A stretch of DNA of 64,000 nucleotides from Lishizhenia tianjinensis (GTDB lineage Bacteria; Bacteroidota; Bacteroidia; Flavobacteriales_D; Crocinitomicaceae): NCBI GenBank assembly GCA_943330745.2, contig CALQIX020000004.1:1-64000 (forward strand), given 5' to 3'. Shown here in pieces: positions 18,223 to 30,935 of the stretch. The translations under genes and the position numbers were made by a program. How positions within the stretch are numbered: the stretch's first letter is position 1; each line of letters begins with the position of its first letter. The notes beneath the pieces were generated by a model, which worked only from the letters and a program-made list of their open reading frames with translations, was not told the DNA's origin and made no database searches.

Positions 18223-19111
18223 CCTCCCAAGAACCAACTGGAGTTGATTCTGGAATATCTAATTTTCCAACAAAAATAAATTCATTTTTCTTCCCTTGAA
18301 CGTCTGCAAAAGGCAGCTTTCCAGAGATTCGCATTACAGGAACTTCCTCCCTACCTTTTAATGCAGTACCAACCTCAAATTTCCATTTTTCTTTTCCTCC
18401 AGCCATTGGTATAAAAAACAATGAATCAGGGCTAAATTTAGCGAATCCTGATTTGATTCTGCTTTCATTATAAGATTTGTTCCAGGTGAATTTCGAACCC
18501 AATAAAGAAGTTTTTAGTGTATCGTATTTAAATGATTTCAAATCTGCAGGGCAAATATTTGACTTTGATAATCGATACGCCTCAACTAGATTCATGTTGT
18601 AGTCAATTGGACGATTGTCACTATACAAGAAATCTCTTTCTGCCGTGGTTAATTTTCTCGAAGGAATAGTTCCTGCTGTAGCAACAGAATCTACGGTGGC
18701 CGTTTTCAAAAAGTTCATCAATTCTTCTGGAGTGCTCGCATATTTTTTATTGAGTTTCACGTATTCCATTTGAATAGTCCGTAAATCACTCAAATTAGAA
18801 ATTGCTAAACTTTTACATTTTTTGTAATTACTATTATATACCTCAGTATCTCTAACACTTTTGTATGATAGATACAAGAGCACAAGGCTAATTATACCGG
18901 AAACTGCACCTGTTATAACAAACAAATTTTTGGATAATCCACCCCAAGAATATAAAAAGCTTAAAACAGCTGCTACAAGTAACAATGAAGATGATAAATT
19001 AAAAACTGCATTTTGGTTAGTTGAAATTCCAAAATACAACATGCCCAAACCAGTTATTAAGAATAAAACAGGAATTGAGAATTTTTTTAATAAAAGCCCT
19101 AAATTTGACAT
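18215..19111 (-). CDS. Hypothetical membrane protein
   Basis: The 298-residue product has three N-terminal membrane segments (about residues 10-29, 37-55, 62-82). A soluble domain of about 200 residues follows, probably facing the periplasm, with an early helical segment (KCKSLAISNLSDLRTIQMEY). I do not recognise the family. It is the first gene of the run leading to DUF3822, rsmD and coaD. A candidate -7 box (TAGTTTTG on the minus strand at 19136-19143) lies upstream with a leader of about 21 nt. Confidence 0.7.
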   Translation of the reverse strand: MSNLGLLLKKFSIPVLFLITGLGMLYFGISTNQNAVFNLSSSLLLVAAVLSFLYSWGGLSKNLFVITGAVSGIISLVLLYLSYKSVRDTEVYNSNYKKCKSLAISNLSDLRTIQMEYVKLNKKYASTPEELMNFLKTATVDSVATAGTIPSRKLTTAERDFLYSDNRPIDYNMNLVEAYRLSKSNICPADLKSFKYDTLKTSLLGSKFTWNKSYNESRIKSGFAKFSPDSLFFIPMAGGKEKWKFEVGTALKGREEVPVMRISGKLPFADVQGKKNEFIFVGKLDIPESTPVGSWEDE

Positions 19112-19198
19112 AAACTCAAAAATTAATAATAATTACAAAACTACAATTTTCACAAATACAAATCTAACCATCCTTATTAAAATATTGACAATTTATTC

Positions 19199-20623
19199 AT
19201 GTTTATACAAAAAAAAGACCTTTTTAGTTTCCGAAATCTTTTTGAAGCCAACTTCTCATTCATTCTAACAGAAGACCAGCAAAAACTTCTCGATCAAATT
19301 GAAGTGTTTATTTCGACCGATTCACCTAAAAATATGCAACTAATTTCTGGCTATGCAGGCACCGGGAAAACAAGTTTTATGGGGAGCTTCATTAAAACAT
19401 TGTCTCAATTAAAGGTGAAAACAATGCTATTGGCTCCAACAGGAAGAGCGGCAAAGGTGCTTTCTAAATATTCTGGAAAAAATGCATTTACTATTCACCG
19501 TATTATCTATTCAACATCTAATAAAATTGATGGTAGTTTTCAAATGTCTCTTGCAAAAAACAGTGCAAAAAACACCTTGTTTGTAATTGATGAAAGTTCA
19601 ATGATTCCAGAATTTTCTATTGATAACAAAGGAATAATTGGTCGAAATTTACTTGAAGATTTGATAGAGTATGTATACAGCGGAGAAAACTGCAAATTAA
19701 TATTTATTGGAGATTCAGGTCAATTACCACCCGTTGGTAGCTTGTTTTCTCCCGCATTGGATCAGAAATACATGACACATCATTTCAACATGCTACATGT
19801 TAATCATACTCATTTAACCCAAGTGATGCGACAAACATTGGAGTCAGGCATCCTTTTTAACGCAAGTAAACTTCGGTCAGATTCAAGTAATATTCAATTA
19901 ATGTTGAAAAATTTCACGGATATTCAAAAAATAGATGGCCTAACCTTACAAGAGTTTTTAGAGCACTCATACGATACTGTTGGAACAGAAGAATCAATTT
20001 TGATCACTCGCAGTAATAAACGAGCCAATGAATTTAATCGACAAATTCGTTCACGTATTTTGTGGCGGGATGAAACGCTACAATCAAACGACGATCTTAT
20101 GATTGTTAAAAATAATTATTACTGGGCACAAAAACTAAAGGTGGGATTTCTTGCTAATGGTGAACTTATACGAGTAGCAAAACTAAAACGCAGAGAAACT
20201 ATTTATGGGGTAGATTTTTTACATGCAACCATCGATTTATTGGATCAAGAAGAATCAACAATGGATGTTATATTATTTGAAGAATCTCTTTTTTGTGAGG
20301 GGCCAAATCTAGATAGAGAACGTATAAAAAGTTTGTTTTTCGAAATTGAAAAAGACTACTTACACATTAAATCTAAAACTACTAGATATGCTGAAATAAT
20401 GAAAAACCCTTATTTCAATGCATTACAAGTAAAGTTTTCCTATGCTGTTACGTGTCATAAATCACAAGGCGGACAATGGAAGCACGTGTATATTGATTTT
20501 GGTTATATGACGCCTGAAATGATTGATGAAGAGTATAAACGATGGTTATATACTGCATTAACTAGATCCTCCGAAAAAGTTTTTCTTTTAAATTTTCCCG
20601 ATTTTTTATTTCACTCTGTCTAA
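19199..20623 (+). CDS. RecD-like ATP-dependent DNA helicase (superfamily 1)
   Basis: This 474-residue SF1 helicase resembles RecD2/Pif1-type enzymes. It shows Walker A GYAGTGKTS near residue 50, motif Ia LLAPTGRAAKVLS, Walker B FVIDESSMI, motif III FIGDSGQLPPVGS, and the C-terminal UvrD-like part with YAVTCHKSQGGQW and YTALTRSSEKVFLL. It lacks RecD2's long N-terminal helix-hairpin-helix region and is shorter than either RecD or RecD2; this compact form is common in Bacteroidota. It probably acts in DNA repair or replication restart. Its 3' end overlaps the HD-hydrolase gene by 18 nt in convergent orientation. Confidence 0.9.
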   Translation: MFIQKKDLFSFRNLFEANFSFILTEDQQKLLDQIEVFISTDSPKNMQLISGYAGTGKTSFMGSFIKTLSQLKVKTMLLAPTGRAAKVLSKYSGKNAFTIHRIIYSTSNKIDGSFQMSLAKNSAKNTLFVIDESSMIPEFSIDNKGIIGRNLLEDLIEYVYSGENCKLIFIGDSGQLPPVGSLFSPALDQKYMTHHFNMLHVNHTHLTQVMRQTLESGILFNASKLRSDSSNIQLMLKNFTDIQKIDGLTLQEFLEHSYDTVGTEESILITRSNKRANEFNRQIRSRILWRDETLQSNDDLMIVKNNYYWAQKLKVGFLANGELIRVAKLKRRETIYGVDFLHATIDLLDQEESTMDVILFEESLFCEGPNLDRERIKSLFFEIEKDYLHIKSKTTRYAEIMKNPYFNALQVKFSYAVTCHKSQGGQWKHVYIDFGYMTPEMIDEEYKRWLYTALTRSSEKVFLLNFPDFLFHSV

Positions 20624-21259
20624 ATTCCACTCATTATAAAACTCATTTAAGAACTTTTCCATAAATGAATGACGGTCAATCGCCATGTTTTTTGCCGTAA
20701 CGGTATGCATTCGATCCTTAAGTAGAAAGAGTTTTTCATAAAAGTGATTTACTGTATGACTTACAGAGTTCTTATATTCATCCGCAGATTGATGCAGCAC
20801 AGGGTTTAAATCAGGCACATACAAAGGTCGATTTTTACTTCCTCCAAATGCAAAAGCTCTAGCAATCCCAATGGCACCAATAGCGTCTAATCGATCCGCA
20901 TCTTGAACTATCCTAGCTTCTAATGAGTCTGATGAATCAGCAACCCTAGCTCCTTTAAACGAAACTTGAACCACTGCTTTTTCGACTTTTTCCGCAAGGT
21001 CTAAAGGAGCATTAAAATCCAAAAGAATTTCTTTAGAAAGTTGACTTCCTTTATTCCAGTCACCACCGTTGAATTTATGATCGGAAACGTCATGAAGTAA
21101 TGCAGCCAATTCAATCACTAATAAATCACCTCCTTCAGATTGTTGAATTAGTTTCGCCAGTTTCCAAACACGTTCAATATGATGCCAATCATGACTTCCT
21201 TCATTATCCTTGAATTGTTGTTGGATATGTTGAACTACTTTTTCTTTTAAATCATTCAT
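20606..21259 (-). CDS. HD-domain phosphohydrolase (YedJ-like)
   Basis: The 217-residue all-helical protein carries the HD metal-binding motifs: HDWHHIERVWKLA near residue 20, LAALLHDVSDHKF near residue 48, and a later QDADRLDAIGAIGIARAF. Proteins of this class hydrolyse phosphate esters or nucleotides; the substrate of this subfamily is not established. It is the last gene of the run fur-STAS-purA-OstA and abuts the OstA-like gene with no gap. Confidence 0.85.
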   Translation of the reverse strand: MNDLKEKVVQHIQQQFKDNEGSHDWHHIERVWKLAKLIQQSEGGDLLVIELAALLHDVSDHKFNGGDWNKGSQLSKEILLDFNAPLDLAEKVEKAVVQVSFKGARVADSSDSLEARIVQDADRLDAIGAIGIARAFAFGGSKNRPLYVPDLNPVLHQSADEYKNSVSHTVNHFYEKLFLLKDRMHTVTAKNMAIDRHSFMEKFLNEFYNEWNLDRVK

Positions 21260-24401
<3,142 letters not shown>

Positions 24402-24415
24402 AGTTATAATTAATT

Positions 24416-24850
24416 TCAATTTTTTTCCGCGTAAAAATAAAGTGAATGATGATGGACTTTAACGCCAAAAACTTCTTCAATAGTTGCTTTTATTTGTTGT
24501 ATTCTTGGGTCACAAAACTCCATTACCTCTCCAGTATCCGTACAAATAACATGATCGTGCTGTTTTGAACCATGTGATTTCTCAAAATGAGCAATATTTT
24601 TTCCGAACTGATGTTTACGCACAAGACTACAAGCAATCAATAATTCAATGGTGTTATACAACGTTGCACGAGAAACACGGTAATTGTGATTTTTCATATT
24701 AACATACAACGATTCAATATCAAAATGACCGGCATGATTATAAATTTCAGTAAGTATTGCAAAGCGCTCGGGTGTTTTCCGATGACCATTCTGCTCTAGA
24801 TAAGCAGAAAAAATGTTTCGAACATTGACTTGTAACTCTGCGATTGGCAT
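24416..24850 (-). CDS. Fur-family transcriptional regulator
   Basis: This metal-dependent winged-helix regulator of about 144 residues contains [14 protein letters not shown], the recognition-helix region [13 protein letters not shown], and the metal-site segment [20 protein letters not shown]. The usual CxxC of the structural zinc site is CTDT here, so that site is probably absent. It could be Fur, PerR or Zur; the sequence does not decide, so I give no symbol. I prefer ATG 24850 over the upstream GTG 24859. It heads the operon with STAS, purA, OstA-like and HD genes. Confidence 0.88.
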   Translation of the reverse strand: MPIAELQVNVRNIFSAYLEQNGHRKTPERFAILTEIYNHAGHFDIESLYVNMKNHNYRVSRATLYNTIELLIACSLVRKHQFGKNIAHFEKSHGSKQHDHVICTDTGEVMEFCDPRIQQIKATIEEVFGVKVHHHSLYFYAEKN

Positions 24851-24858
24851 ATTCAACA

Positions 24859-24866
24859 CAAAAATA
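24859..24866 (-). promoter_or_regulatory. Candidate -7 box for the fur operon
   Basis: Minus-strand TATTTTTG (TAnnTTTG) ends 8 nt before ATG 24850, predicting a leader of only about 4-5 nt. If the start is the upstream GTG at 24859 this box would be inside the gene, which favours the ATG. Confidence 0.4.
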
Positions 24867-24935
24867 ACTATTTAGTTGCGACTGAAACTCACAAAAAAAA
24901 GAATCTATGAACATTTCATCCACAATTTAATCCAA

Positions 24936-27200
24936 TTACTTGACTACTTCAATTTCATCAATAAATGTCCAAGGAATATGTCCTGCACCAGGAAAACCAG
25001 CTGGAATTTCTGCGAGGGATTTTATTTTAATCCGTACATGTCTGGTAGGTTTATTTAATGCTACTTGAAAACTCCTCACCTGTTCAGATTGCAAGTAAGA
25101 AAAATGAACTGAACTTGAATAATGCTTCCACTTTTCCTTATCCAAATAGAACACTTCAATCTGCTGTGGAAAATGAATCCAAGAATGCTCATCACTCAAA
25201 AACGAAATGTTAAGTTGATTATATTTTTGTTTTTTTAGGAGATCAATTTCAATGTCAATTTCCGTGGTATCAAATCCTATCCATTCGTTTCTTTTCCATG
25301 GCAGAGAACCATGCTGACCATCAACAAGCGTCAGGTTACCACTATTATAGCTCGAGCTAGGCTGAGTAATGTACTTAACCGGAATCCCTAAAGAATGAGT
25401 TGCCTGTATATCAAATTGGGTGGTTAATGAATCATTTTTTGATTTCAAACAATAGGTATAGTTTATTTGGTCTTTTTCACTTCGGTTGATTTCTACGGAT
25501 TCATCTTTTGAAACATCAAAATTCATTTTTGAAAACTTTTTATTTCTATATTTTGAGGATTCAACTTCATAAATTTCTTCTTGTTCATTCGACTTAATTT
25601 TAAATTGAACACCTTTGTTTGATTTTTCCCATTCAATTTTAGGAGAGAATATGGTTTTAGCGTAATGAACATTCATTTTTTTCAAAAACGGTAAATGTTT
25701 ATCAATCAGCACATTTTTAAACTCGTTAAAACTTGGTTTTTCTGCACACCAAAGCGCTTGACTCAGAGCCAGCGCTCTCGGGTAAACCATGTATTCAACC
25801 TTCTCAAAATCATCAATATATTCTGTCCAAACATTGGCTTGACCACCAAGAATATAAGGCTCATATTTTTTATTCAATTGATTCGGTATTGGATTAAATT
25901 CATACACCTTTTCGAGCGGAGTAAATCCTCCAATTGCCAAGGGCTCATTTCTTCCTTTTCCTTGATAATGATCAAAGTAACAATGCGAACCAGGCGTCAT
26001 AACAACCTCATGCTCTTGGCTAGCAGCTTCCACTCCACCTTCAATTCCTCGCCACGACATAACGGCAGCATTGGAAGAAAGACCTCCTTCCAAAATTTCG
26101 TCCCAACCAATTAGCTTTCGACCTTTTTCTGTTAAGTATTTATCCATTCGTTGAATAAAATAACTTTGCAATTGATGTTCATTTTTTAGGTTATTCTCGT
26201 GCATTACCTTTTGACAATTAGTACATTTTTCCCATCGTGTTTTTGGAGCTTCATCTCCACCTACATGAATGTATTTACCCGGAAAAAGTAAGATTACTTC
26301 GTCCAGAATTTTTTGTAAAAAGAGAATTGTTTCTTCTTTTGAACAAAAGATATCGTCAAAAACACCCCACAAGCCTTCTACACCTTGCTGAATTCCTGTG
26401 CATGAATATTCAGGATATGCAGCCAATGCGGCACGACTATGTCCAGGCATTTCGATTTCCGGAACAATTGTAACAAATTTAGAACTTGCATAAGCAACCA
26501 CTTCCTTTATTTGTTCTTGTGTATAAAATCCTCCATATTTTTTGTAAGAATACGTTCTTGGCTTAGTAGAATAATGATCATTGATGGTACTATCCCTCCA
26601 TGCCCCAATCTCGGCTAATTTCGGAAAATTCTTAATTTCAATTCTCCAACCTTGATCATCTGTTAAATGCCAATGAAAAGTATTAAACTTATATAAAGAC
26701 ATTAAATCAATGAATTTTTTAACCTCTTCAACACTGAAAAAATGACGAGAAACATCTAAATGAAGTCCGCGCCAAGAAAATTTAGGATAATCTTTTACAA
26801 AACATTTTTTGAGCTGAAAACCCGAAGAGGTATTCTCAATCAACTGCATCAAAGAAATAAAGGCATAAAAACACGATGCTTCGCTTGAGTAGGAAACAAC
26901 AATCTCATTTGACACATTTATTGAATAGGAGTCTTGTATAACATTTTCTAGTTTTTTGAACAAAACCTTTGGACCACTTGAATATATTGACAATTGAATG
27001 CCGTGATACATCCTTGCCAAATTGGTAATTTGTGTCTCTAAATTTGTTGACAATCCTGCAAAACTAACAAGAAGTTCACCATCAAAATTAAGTGTTTCAT
27101 TGAGTTCCTTGTAAACAACTGGTGTTGGGATAATCGGAGAAACCTGAGTGAAACTCAGATTAAAAGTCACTAAACATAAAAGAACTAAAACGCATTTCAT
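24936..27200 (-). CDS. Beta-N-acetylhexosaminidase (GH20)
   Basis: This exported glycoside hydrolase removes terminal N-acetylglucosamine or N-acetylgalactosamine residues. A signal peptide (MKCVLVLLCLVTF at the start used here) precedes a GH20b N-terminal domain. The GH20 barrel follows, with SWRGLHLDVSRHFF and the catalytic Asp-Glu pair in HVGGDEAP, then VMSWRGIEGG. The last about 150 residues form a beta-sandwich that looks like an F5/8-type (discoidin) domain. I chose ATG 27200 because it begins a clean signal peptide; ATG 27224 is in frame but lies only 5 nt from the T-run of a terminator. It may serve chitin or glycan scavenging. Confidence 0.92.
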   Translation of the reverse strand: MKCVLVLLCLVTFNLSFTQVSPIIPTPVVYKELNETLNFDGELLVSFAGLSTNLETQITNLARMYHGIQLSIYSSGPKVLFKKLENVIQDSYSINVSNEIVVSYSSEASCFYAFISLMQLIENTSSGFQLKKCFVKDYPKFSWRGLHLDVSRHFFSVEEVKKFIDLMSLYKFNTFHWHLTDDQGWRIEIKNFPKLAEIGAWRDSTINDHYSTKPRTYSYKKYGGFYTQEQIKEVVAYASSKFVTIVPEIEMPGHSRAALAAYPEYSCTGIQQGVEGLWGVFDDIFCSKEETILFLQKILDEVILLFPGKYIHVGGDEAPKTRWEKCTNCQKVMHENNLKNEHQLQSYFIQRMDKYLTEKGRKLIGWDEILEGGLSSNAAVMSWRGIEGGVEAASQEHEVVMTPGSHCYFDHYQGKGRNEPLAIGGFTPLEKVYEFNPIPNQLNKKYEPYILGGQANVWTEYIDDFEKVEYMVYPRALALSQALWCAEKPSFNEFKNVLIDKHLPFLKKMNVHYAKTIFSPKIEWEKSNKGVQFKIKSNEQEEIYEVESSKYRNKKFSKMNFDVSKDESVEINRSEKDQINYTYCLKSKNDSLTTQFDIQATHSLGIPVKYITQPSSSYNSGNLTLVDGQHGSLPWKRNEWIGFDTTEIDIEIDLLKKQKYNQLNISFLSDEHSWIHFPQQIEVFYLDKEKWKHYSSSVHFSYLQSEQVRSFQVALNKPTRHVRIKIKSLAEIPAGFPGAGHIPWTFIDEIEVVK

Positions 27201-27228
27201 AGTAATAATTAAATTAAATTTCATGAAC

Positions 27229-27254
27229 AAAAAAAGCCACCTTTTTCAGGTGGC
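27229..27254 (-). terminator. Rho-independent terminator of the TonB-like gene
   Basis: A perfect 7-bp stem, GCCACCT (27236-27242) with AGGTGGC (27248-27254), and a 5-nt loop is followed on the minus strand by seven T (27229-27235). It lies 20 nt after the stop of the TonB-like gene and just before the GH20 gene, so the two are separately transcribed. Confidence 0.85.
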
Positions 27255-27274
27255 TTCTCAATTATCAATTAAAA

Positions 27275-28108
27275 TTAGTTGCTAATTTTGAAATTAAATG
27301 GAAGACGACAAATTACACGTTTAGGTTCACCGCTAACTTCTCCCGGTGCCCATTTTGGCATTTTGTTTAATACACGTGTTGCTTCTTTTACAAATTCATC
27401 ACAACCCGTTCTATTTGTCTCAACTTGAATATTAGAAATACTTCCGTCTTTTTCTACACAAAATTTCATAAACACGCGACCTTGAGCGTCCATGTCCATA
27501 CAAATTTCGGGGAATTTAACGTTTTCACCTAAAAACTTCTGTAATTCTTTTTCACCACCTGGGAAAGTTGCTTCAACATCCGGAAATTCAACAGGTGCTT
27601 CTTGTTCAGGACAACCATCATTGGATGCAGGGCCATATTCTTCAGGACATAAATCAACCTCATTTAAAACACCATCTTTATCAAGGTCGTTATCCACTGG
27701 ACATCCGCCATTAGAGGCAGGACCTGGGATTTCAGGACATTTATCGTCCATATCACAGATACCATCCACATCAAAATCGGACTGACAACCAGACCCTCCA
27801 CCTTCTGTTGGTTTTTTGGTCTCATCAGTTGTTTTGATTTCACCATCTGAAGGTGCCGCAGAAGCTGCTGGCGCAATTACCGGTGAGGGCGGTGCAGGAG
27901 GGGGCGGAGGGGGCGGAGTATTATTCGCTTCCTCTTCTTTAGCATCTTTTTTGTCTGATTTAGCAATTTCGCTAGATTTGTCTTCACCTGATACTGTTTG
28001 GTACGAAAACGAGGCCAAAACAATTGTAGCGATGAATAAAAAACCAGCATAAATTAGAGGCATTCTTAGTTTCTCTAAATCTGCCTGTTCGCTTTTTTTA
28101 CTTTCCAT
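27275..28108 (-). CDS. TonB-like energy transducer with thrombospondin type 3 repeats
   Basis: The 277-residue protein has a short cytoplasmic N terminus, one membrane helix (about residues 18-38), a charged and proline-rich linker (seven consecutive prolines near residue 65), two calcium-binding thrombospondin type 3 repeats (about residues 112-170, with [19 protein letters not shown] and [19 protein letters not shown]), and a TonB C-terminal domain (about 180-277: [23 protein letters not shown]). TonB proteins transmit proton-motive force to outer-membrane transporters. The repeats replace part of the usual linker, which is unusual. No exbB or exbD is nearby. It has a strong terminator downstream. 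Confidence 0.88.
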   Translation of the reverse strand: MESKKSEQADLEKLRMPLIYAGFLFIATIVLASFSYQTVSGEDKSSEIAKSDKKDAKEEEANNTPPPPPPPAPPSPVIAPAASAAPSDGEIKTTDETKKPTEGGGSGCQSDFDVDGICDMDDKCPEIPGPASNGGCPVDNDLDKDGVLNEVDLCPEEYGPASNDGCPEQEAPVEFPDVEATFPGGEKELQKFLGENVKFPEICMDMDAQGRVFMKFCVEKDGSISNIQVETNRTGCDEFVKEATRVLNKMPKWAPGEVSGEPKRVICRLPFNFKISN

Positions 28109-28201
28109 AATATAAATTTTTAAATCAGCTTTGCAAATTACATTCCAAAATTAAAACTATCTTTTTAAATTTGGTTTAAACACCGCAAAACTTTTTAACA
28201 A

Positions 28202-28579
28202 TTAACCGATTAAGGCTTCATATTCGCTTGCTGAAAGCAAGGAATCTACTTGACTATGATCCGTTAAACGAACTTTTACCATCCAACCTGCTTCATACGG
28301 GTCTGAATTAACCAATTCAGGGTCAGATTCCAATGCTTCGTTCAATTCAAGAATTTCCCCGGAAACAGGCATAAACAAATCAGATACTGTTTTTACTGCC
28401 TCAACAGATCCAAACACTTCCTCTTGATCCAAAGTTTCACCAATAGTTTCAATCTCAACATACACGATATCACCTAATTCATGTTGCGCAAAATCAGTTA
28501 TGCCAACAACAGCAATATCACCTTCAACACGCACCCACTCATGGTCTTTCGTGTATTTTAAATTTTGTGGAATATTCAT
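28202..28579 (-). CDS. gcvH: Glycine cleavage system H protein
   Basis: GcvH is the lipoyl-carrying shuttle of the glycine cleavage system. The 125-residue protein begins [16 protein letters not shown]. The lipoylated lysine is Lys63 in [15 protein letters not shown], followed by [11 protein letters not shown]. The longer frame up to 28720 would overlap the divergent prfB gene and is not needed. The gcvP and gcvT genes are not in the window. Confidence 0.95.
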   Translation of the reverse strand: MNIPQNLKYTKDHEWVRVEGDIAVVGITDFAQHELGDIVYVEIETIGETLDQEEVFGSVEAVKTVSDLFMPVSGEILELNEALESDPELVNSDPYEAGWMVKVRLTDHSQVDSLLSASEYEALIG

Positions 28580-28634
28580 CTCAATTATTTTTGACAAAAT
28601 TAAAAGAAAAATTGACATATAAATCGCAATTTTA

Positions 28635-28667
28635 TTTGAAGTTAAAAAATCAAATTGATTAACTTCG
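28635..28667 (+). promoter_or_regulatory. Promoter of prfB abutting the start codon
   Basis: TTTG at 28635-28638 and TAACTTCG at 28660-28667 (one mismatch to TAnnTTTG) are separated by 21 nt. The -7 box ends 4 nt before the prfB ATG at 28672, so the transcript should be leaderless. Confidence 0.55.
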
Positions 28668-28671
28668 CCAG

Positions 28672-29757
28672 ATGATAACATCTGACCAACAAAAAGACCT
28701 AAGCAATCGGATTCAAGCAATCTACTCTTACCTCAAAATTGATGAAAAGGAAGTTGAATTGCGTGAAAAAGATTTAAAGACTCAAGATCCAGGATTTTGG
28801 GATGATGCTAAAAAAGCCGAAGGACAAATGAAAGAAATCCGAAGTTTAAAATTTTGGATTGAAAGTTATAAAACACTGAAACAAGCGTTGGATGATATTG
28901 AGGTTCTGGTTGAATTTCACAAGGAAGATTCAAGCTTAGAAGCCGAAATAACCGAGCAATATAAGTTTTTACTGGAAAAAGTTGAGGCAACTGAGCTAAA
29001 AAACATGTTGTCTGGCGAAGAAGATCGATTGAGTGGAGTCTTGCAAATTACCTCTGGGGCAGGTGGGACAGAGAGTTGTGATTGGGCATCTATGTTAATG
29101 CGCATGTACATCATGTGGGGACAAAAAAATGGATACAAAGTTTCAGAGCTCAATTATCAAGAAGGAGATGTTGCAGGAATAAAAACAGTTACCTTGGAAT
29201 TTGAAGGCGATTTTGCTTTTGGTTATTTAAAAGGAGAAAATGGAGTGCATCGATTGGTTCGTATTTCACCCTTTGATTCAAATGCAAAACGACACACATC
29301 CTTCGTTTCAGTTTATGTGTATCCATTAGTAGACGATCAAATTGAGATAAATATCAATCCAGCAGATTTTTCATTCGAAACATTTCGATCTGGAGGTGCT
29401 GGTGGTCAAAACGTAAATAAGGTAGAAACGGCAGTGCGTTTAAGACACGCACCATCAGGAATCATTATTGAAAACTCTGAATCGCGTTCTCAGCTCGCAA
29501 ATAAAGAAAAGGCAATCCAATTATTGCGCTCCCAACTTTATGAGCTTGTGCTTCGTGAAAGGATGGAAAAAAGAAACGAAATTGAGGCAAATAAGAAAAA
29601 AATTGAATGGGGATCACAAATAAGAAACTATGTTATGCACCCCTATAAACTTGTAAAAGATGTTAGAACCGGCCATGAATCAACCAATGTCGATGCGGTA
29701 ATGGATGGAGAGTTAAATGAATTTCTTAAATCTTATTTAATGACCTACGGTAGTTAA
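28672..29757 (+). CDS. prfB: Peptide chain release factor 2
   Basis: RF2 terminates translation at UGA and UAA. The 361-residue protein has the stop-codon-reading tripeptide SPF (residues 199-201) and the catalytic GGQ (residues 244-246) in [13 protein letters not shown]. In many bacteria prfB has an in-frame UGA near codon 26 and is made by a programmed +1 frameshift. Here the corresponding region ([13 protein letters not shown]) reads straight through, so no autoregulatory frameshift exists. Confidence 0.96.
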   Translation: MITSDQQKDLSNRIQAIYSYLKIDEKEVELREKDLKTQDPGFWDDAKKAEGQMKEIRSLKFWIESYKTLKQALDDIEVLVEFHKEDSSLEAEITEQYKFLLEKVEATELKNMLSGEEDRLSGVLQITSGAGGTESCDWASMLMRMYIMWGQKNGYKVSELNYQEGDVAGIKTVTLEFEGDFAFGYLKGENGVHRLVRISPFDSNAKRHTSFVSVYVYPLVDDQIEININPADFSFETFRSGGAGGQNVNKVETAVRLRHAPSGIIIENSESRSQLANKEKAIQLLRSQLYELVLRERMEKRNEIEANKKKIEWGSQIRNYVMHPYKLVKDVRTGHESTNVDAVMDGELNEFLKSYLMTYGS

Positions 29758-29792
29758 AATTAGTTTGTTTACCTTCGCTAAAAGTAATTTGA

Positions 29793-30932
29793 ATGCGTGT
29801 TTATTTAGATAATGCGGCCACAACACCAATGGCTTCAGAAGTAATTGAAGCAATGACTTCAGTGATGAAAAATGATTTTGGCAATCCATCTTCCAGTCAT
29901 TTTTATGGCCGACAAGTAAAAGCGTTACTAGAAACATCTCGGCGTTCAATTGCCAAACATTTAAATTGCGCATCTTCAGAAATAATTTTTACTTCTGGCG
30001 GAACAGAAGCGGATAACATGGCGTTAGTTTCTTCCGTTAATAACCTCGGCGTAAAGCGAATTATAAGCTCTTCTATTGAGCATCACGCAGTTGGACACAG
30101 TATCGAGTCTCTAGAAAAAAGCCATTCCATTCAATTTGAAAGGGTAAAAATCGATGAAAAAGGACATGTAGATTTAATACATTTGGATGAATTGTTAGCT
30201 CAAAATATCCCAACGCTAGTTTCATTGATGCATGCAAATAATGAAATTGCCACATTGTTACCGTTGAAAAAAGTATCAGAGATTTGTCGCAAATACGGCG
30301 CGTTTTTTCATTCTGACACTGTTCAAACAATTGGACATTACTCCTTTGATTTACAAGAAATTGATATTGATTTTATCACGTGTGCCGCACATAAATTTCA
30401 CGGCCCAAAAGGAATTGGCTTTTTGTATGTAAACAAAAAAAATAAAGTCGAATCACTTATTCATGGGGGTGCTCAGGAACGCGGTTTGCGCGGAGGAACA
30501 GAAAATGTAAGTGGAATTGTTGGTTTGGCCGCAGCTATGGATCTAGCATACAAAAATATTCTAGAACATCAATCTCATTTACAAGGATTAAAATCCTACA
30601 TGATTGATTCACTGTTATCAGCATTTCCAACAATAACTTTTCATGGCGAAACAGATCCTGAAAAATCGCTTTATACAGTATTAAATGTTTGTTTTCCAAA
30701 AACAGATAAAGGAGGAATGCTTCTTTTTACCCTAGATTTGAAAGGTGTTGCAGTTAGTGGCGGTAGCGCATGTTCATCTGGAGCAAACAAAGGATCGCAT
30801 GTTTTGGAAGGAATTCAAGCAGATATGTCGCGGCCAAATGCTCGATTTTCATTTTCAAGATACACTACCAAAGAGGAAATAGATTATGCATTAGAACAAG
30901 TAAAAAGTGTTTTTGAAATTAATTTGCGGTAA
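29793..30932 (+). CDS. Cysteine desulfurase (NifS/IscS-type)
   Basis: This PLP enzyme takes sulfur from cysteine for iron-sulfur clusters or tRNA thiolation. The 379-residue protein has SIEHHAV, HSDTVQTIGH, the PLP lysine Lys201 in AAHKFHGPKGIGF, and the active cysteine Cys327 in GGSACSSGANKGSHVL. The start at 29793 gives the typical N terminus VYLDNAATTPM. No iscU or suf genes adjoin it, so it may serve tRNA modification or a general role. It is 35 nt after prfB and 3 nt before a glycosyltransferase gene. Confidence 0.93.
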   Translation: MRVYLDNAATTPMASEVIEAMTSVMKNDFGNPSSSHFYGRQVKALLETSRRSIAKHLNCASSEIIFTSGGTEADNMALVSSVNNLGVKRIISSSIEHHAVGHSIESLEKSHSIQFERVKIDEKGHVDLIHLDELLAQNIPTLVSLMHANNEIATLLPLKKVSEICRKYGAFFHSDTVQTIGHYSFDLQEIDIDFITCAAHKFHGPKGIGFLYVNKKNKVESLIHGGAQERGLRGGTENVSGIVGLAAAMDLAYKNILEHQSHLQGLKSYMIDSLLSAFPTITFHGETDPEKSLYTVLNVCFPKTDKGGMLLFTLDLKGVAVSGGSACSSGANKGSHVLEGIQADMSRPNARFSFSRYTTKEEIDYALEQVKSVFEINLR

Positions 30933-30935
30933 CCA

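Noticed and set aside
28580..28720. Longer gcvH start (MLESDCLG...)
   Set aside because: The extension overlaps the divergent prfB gene and does not resemble GcvH; the ATG at 28579 gives the normal N terminus.
29770..29791. Leaderless promoter for the cysteine desulfurase gene
   Set aside because: TACCTTCG at 29770 leaves a 12-nt leader and GTAATTTG lacks the TA; neither fits well enough to list as a promoter.
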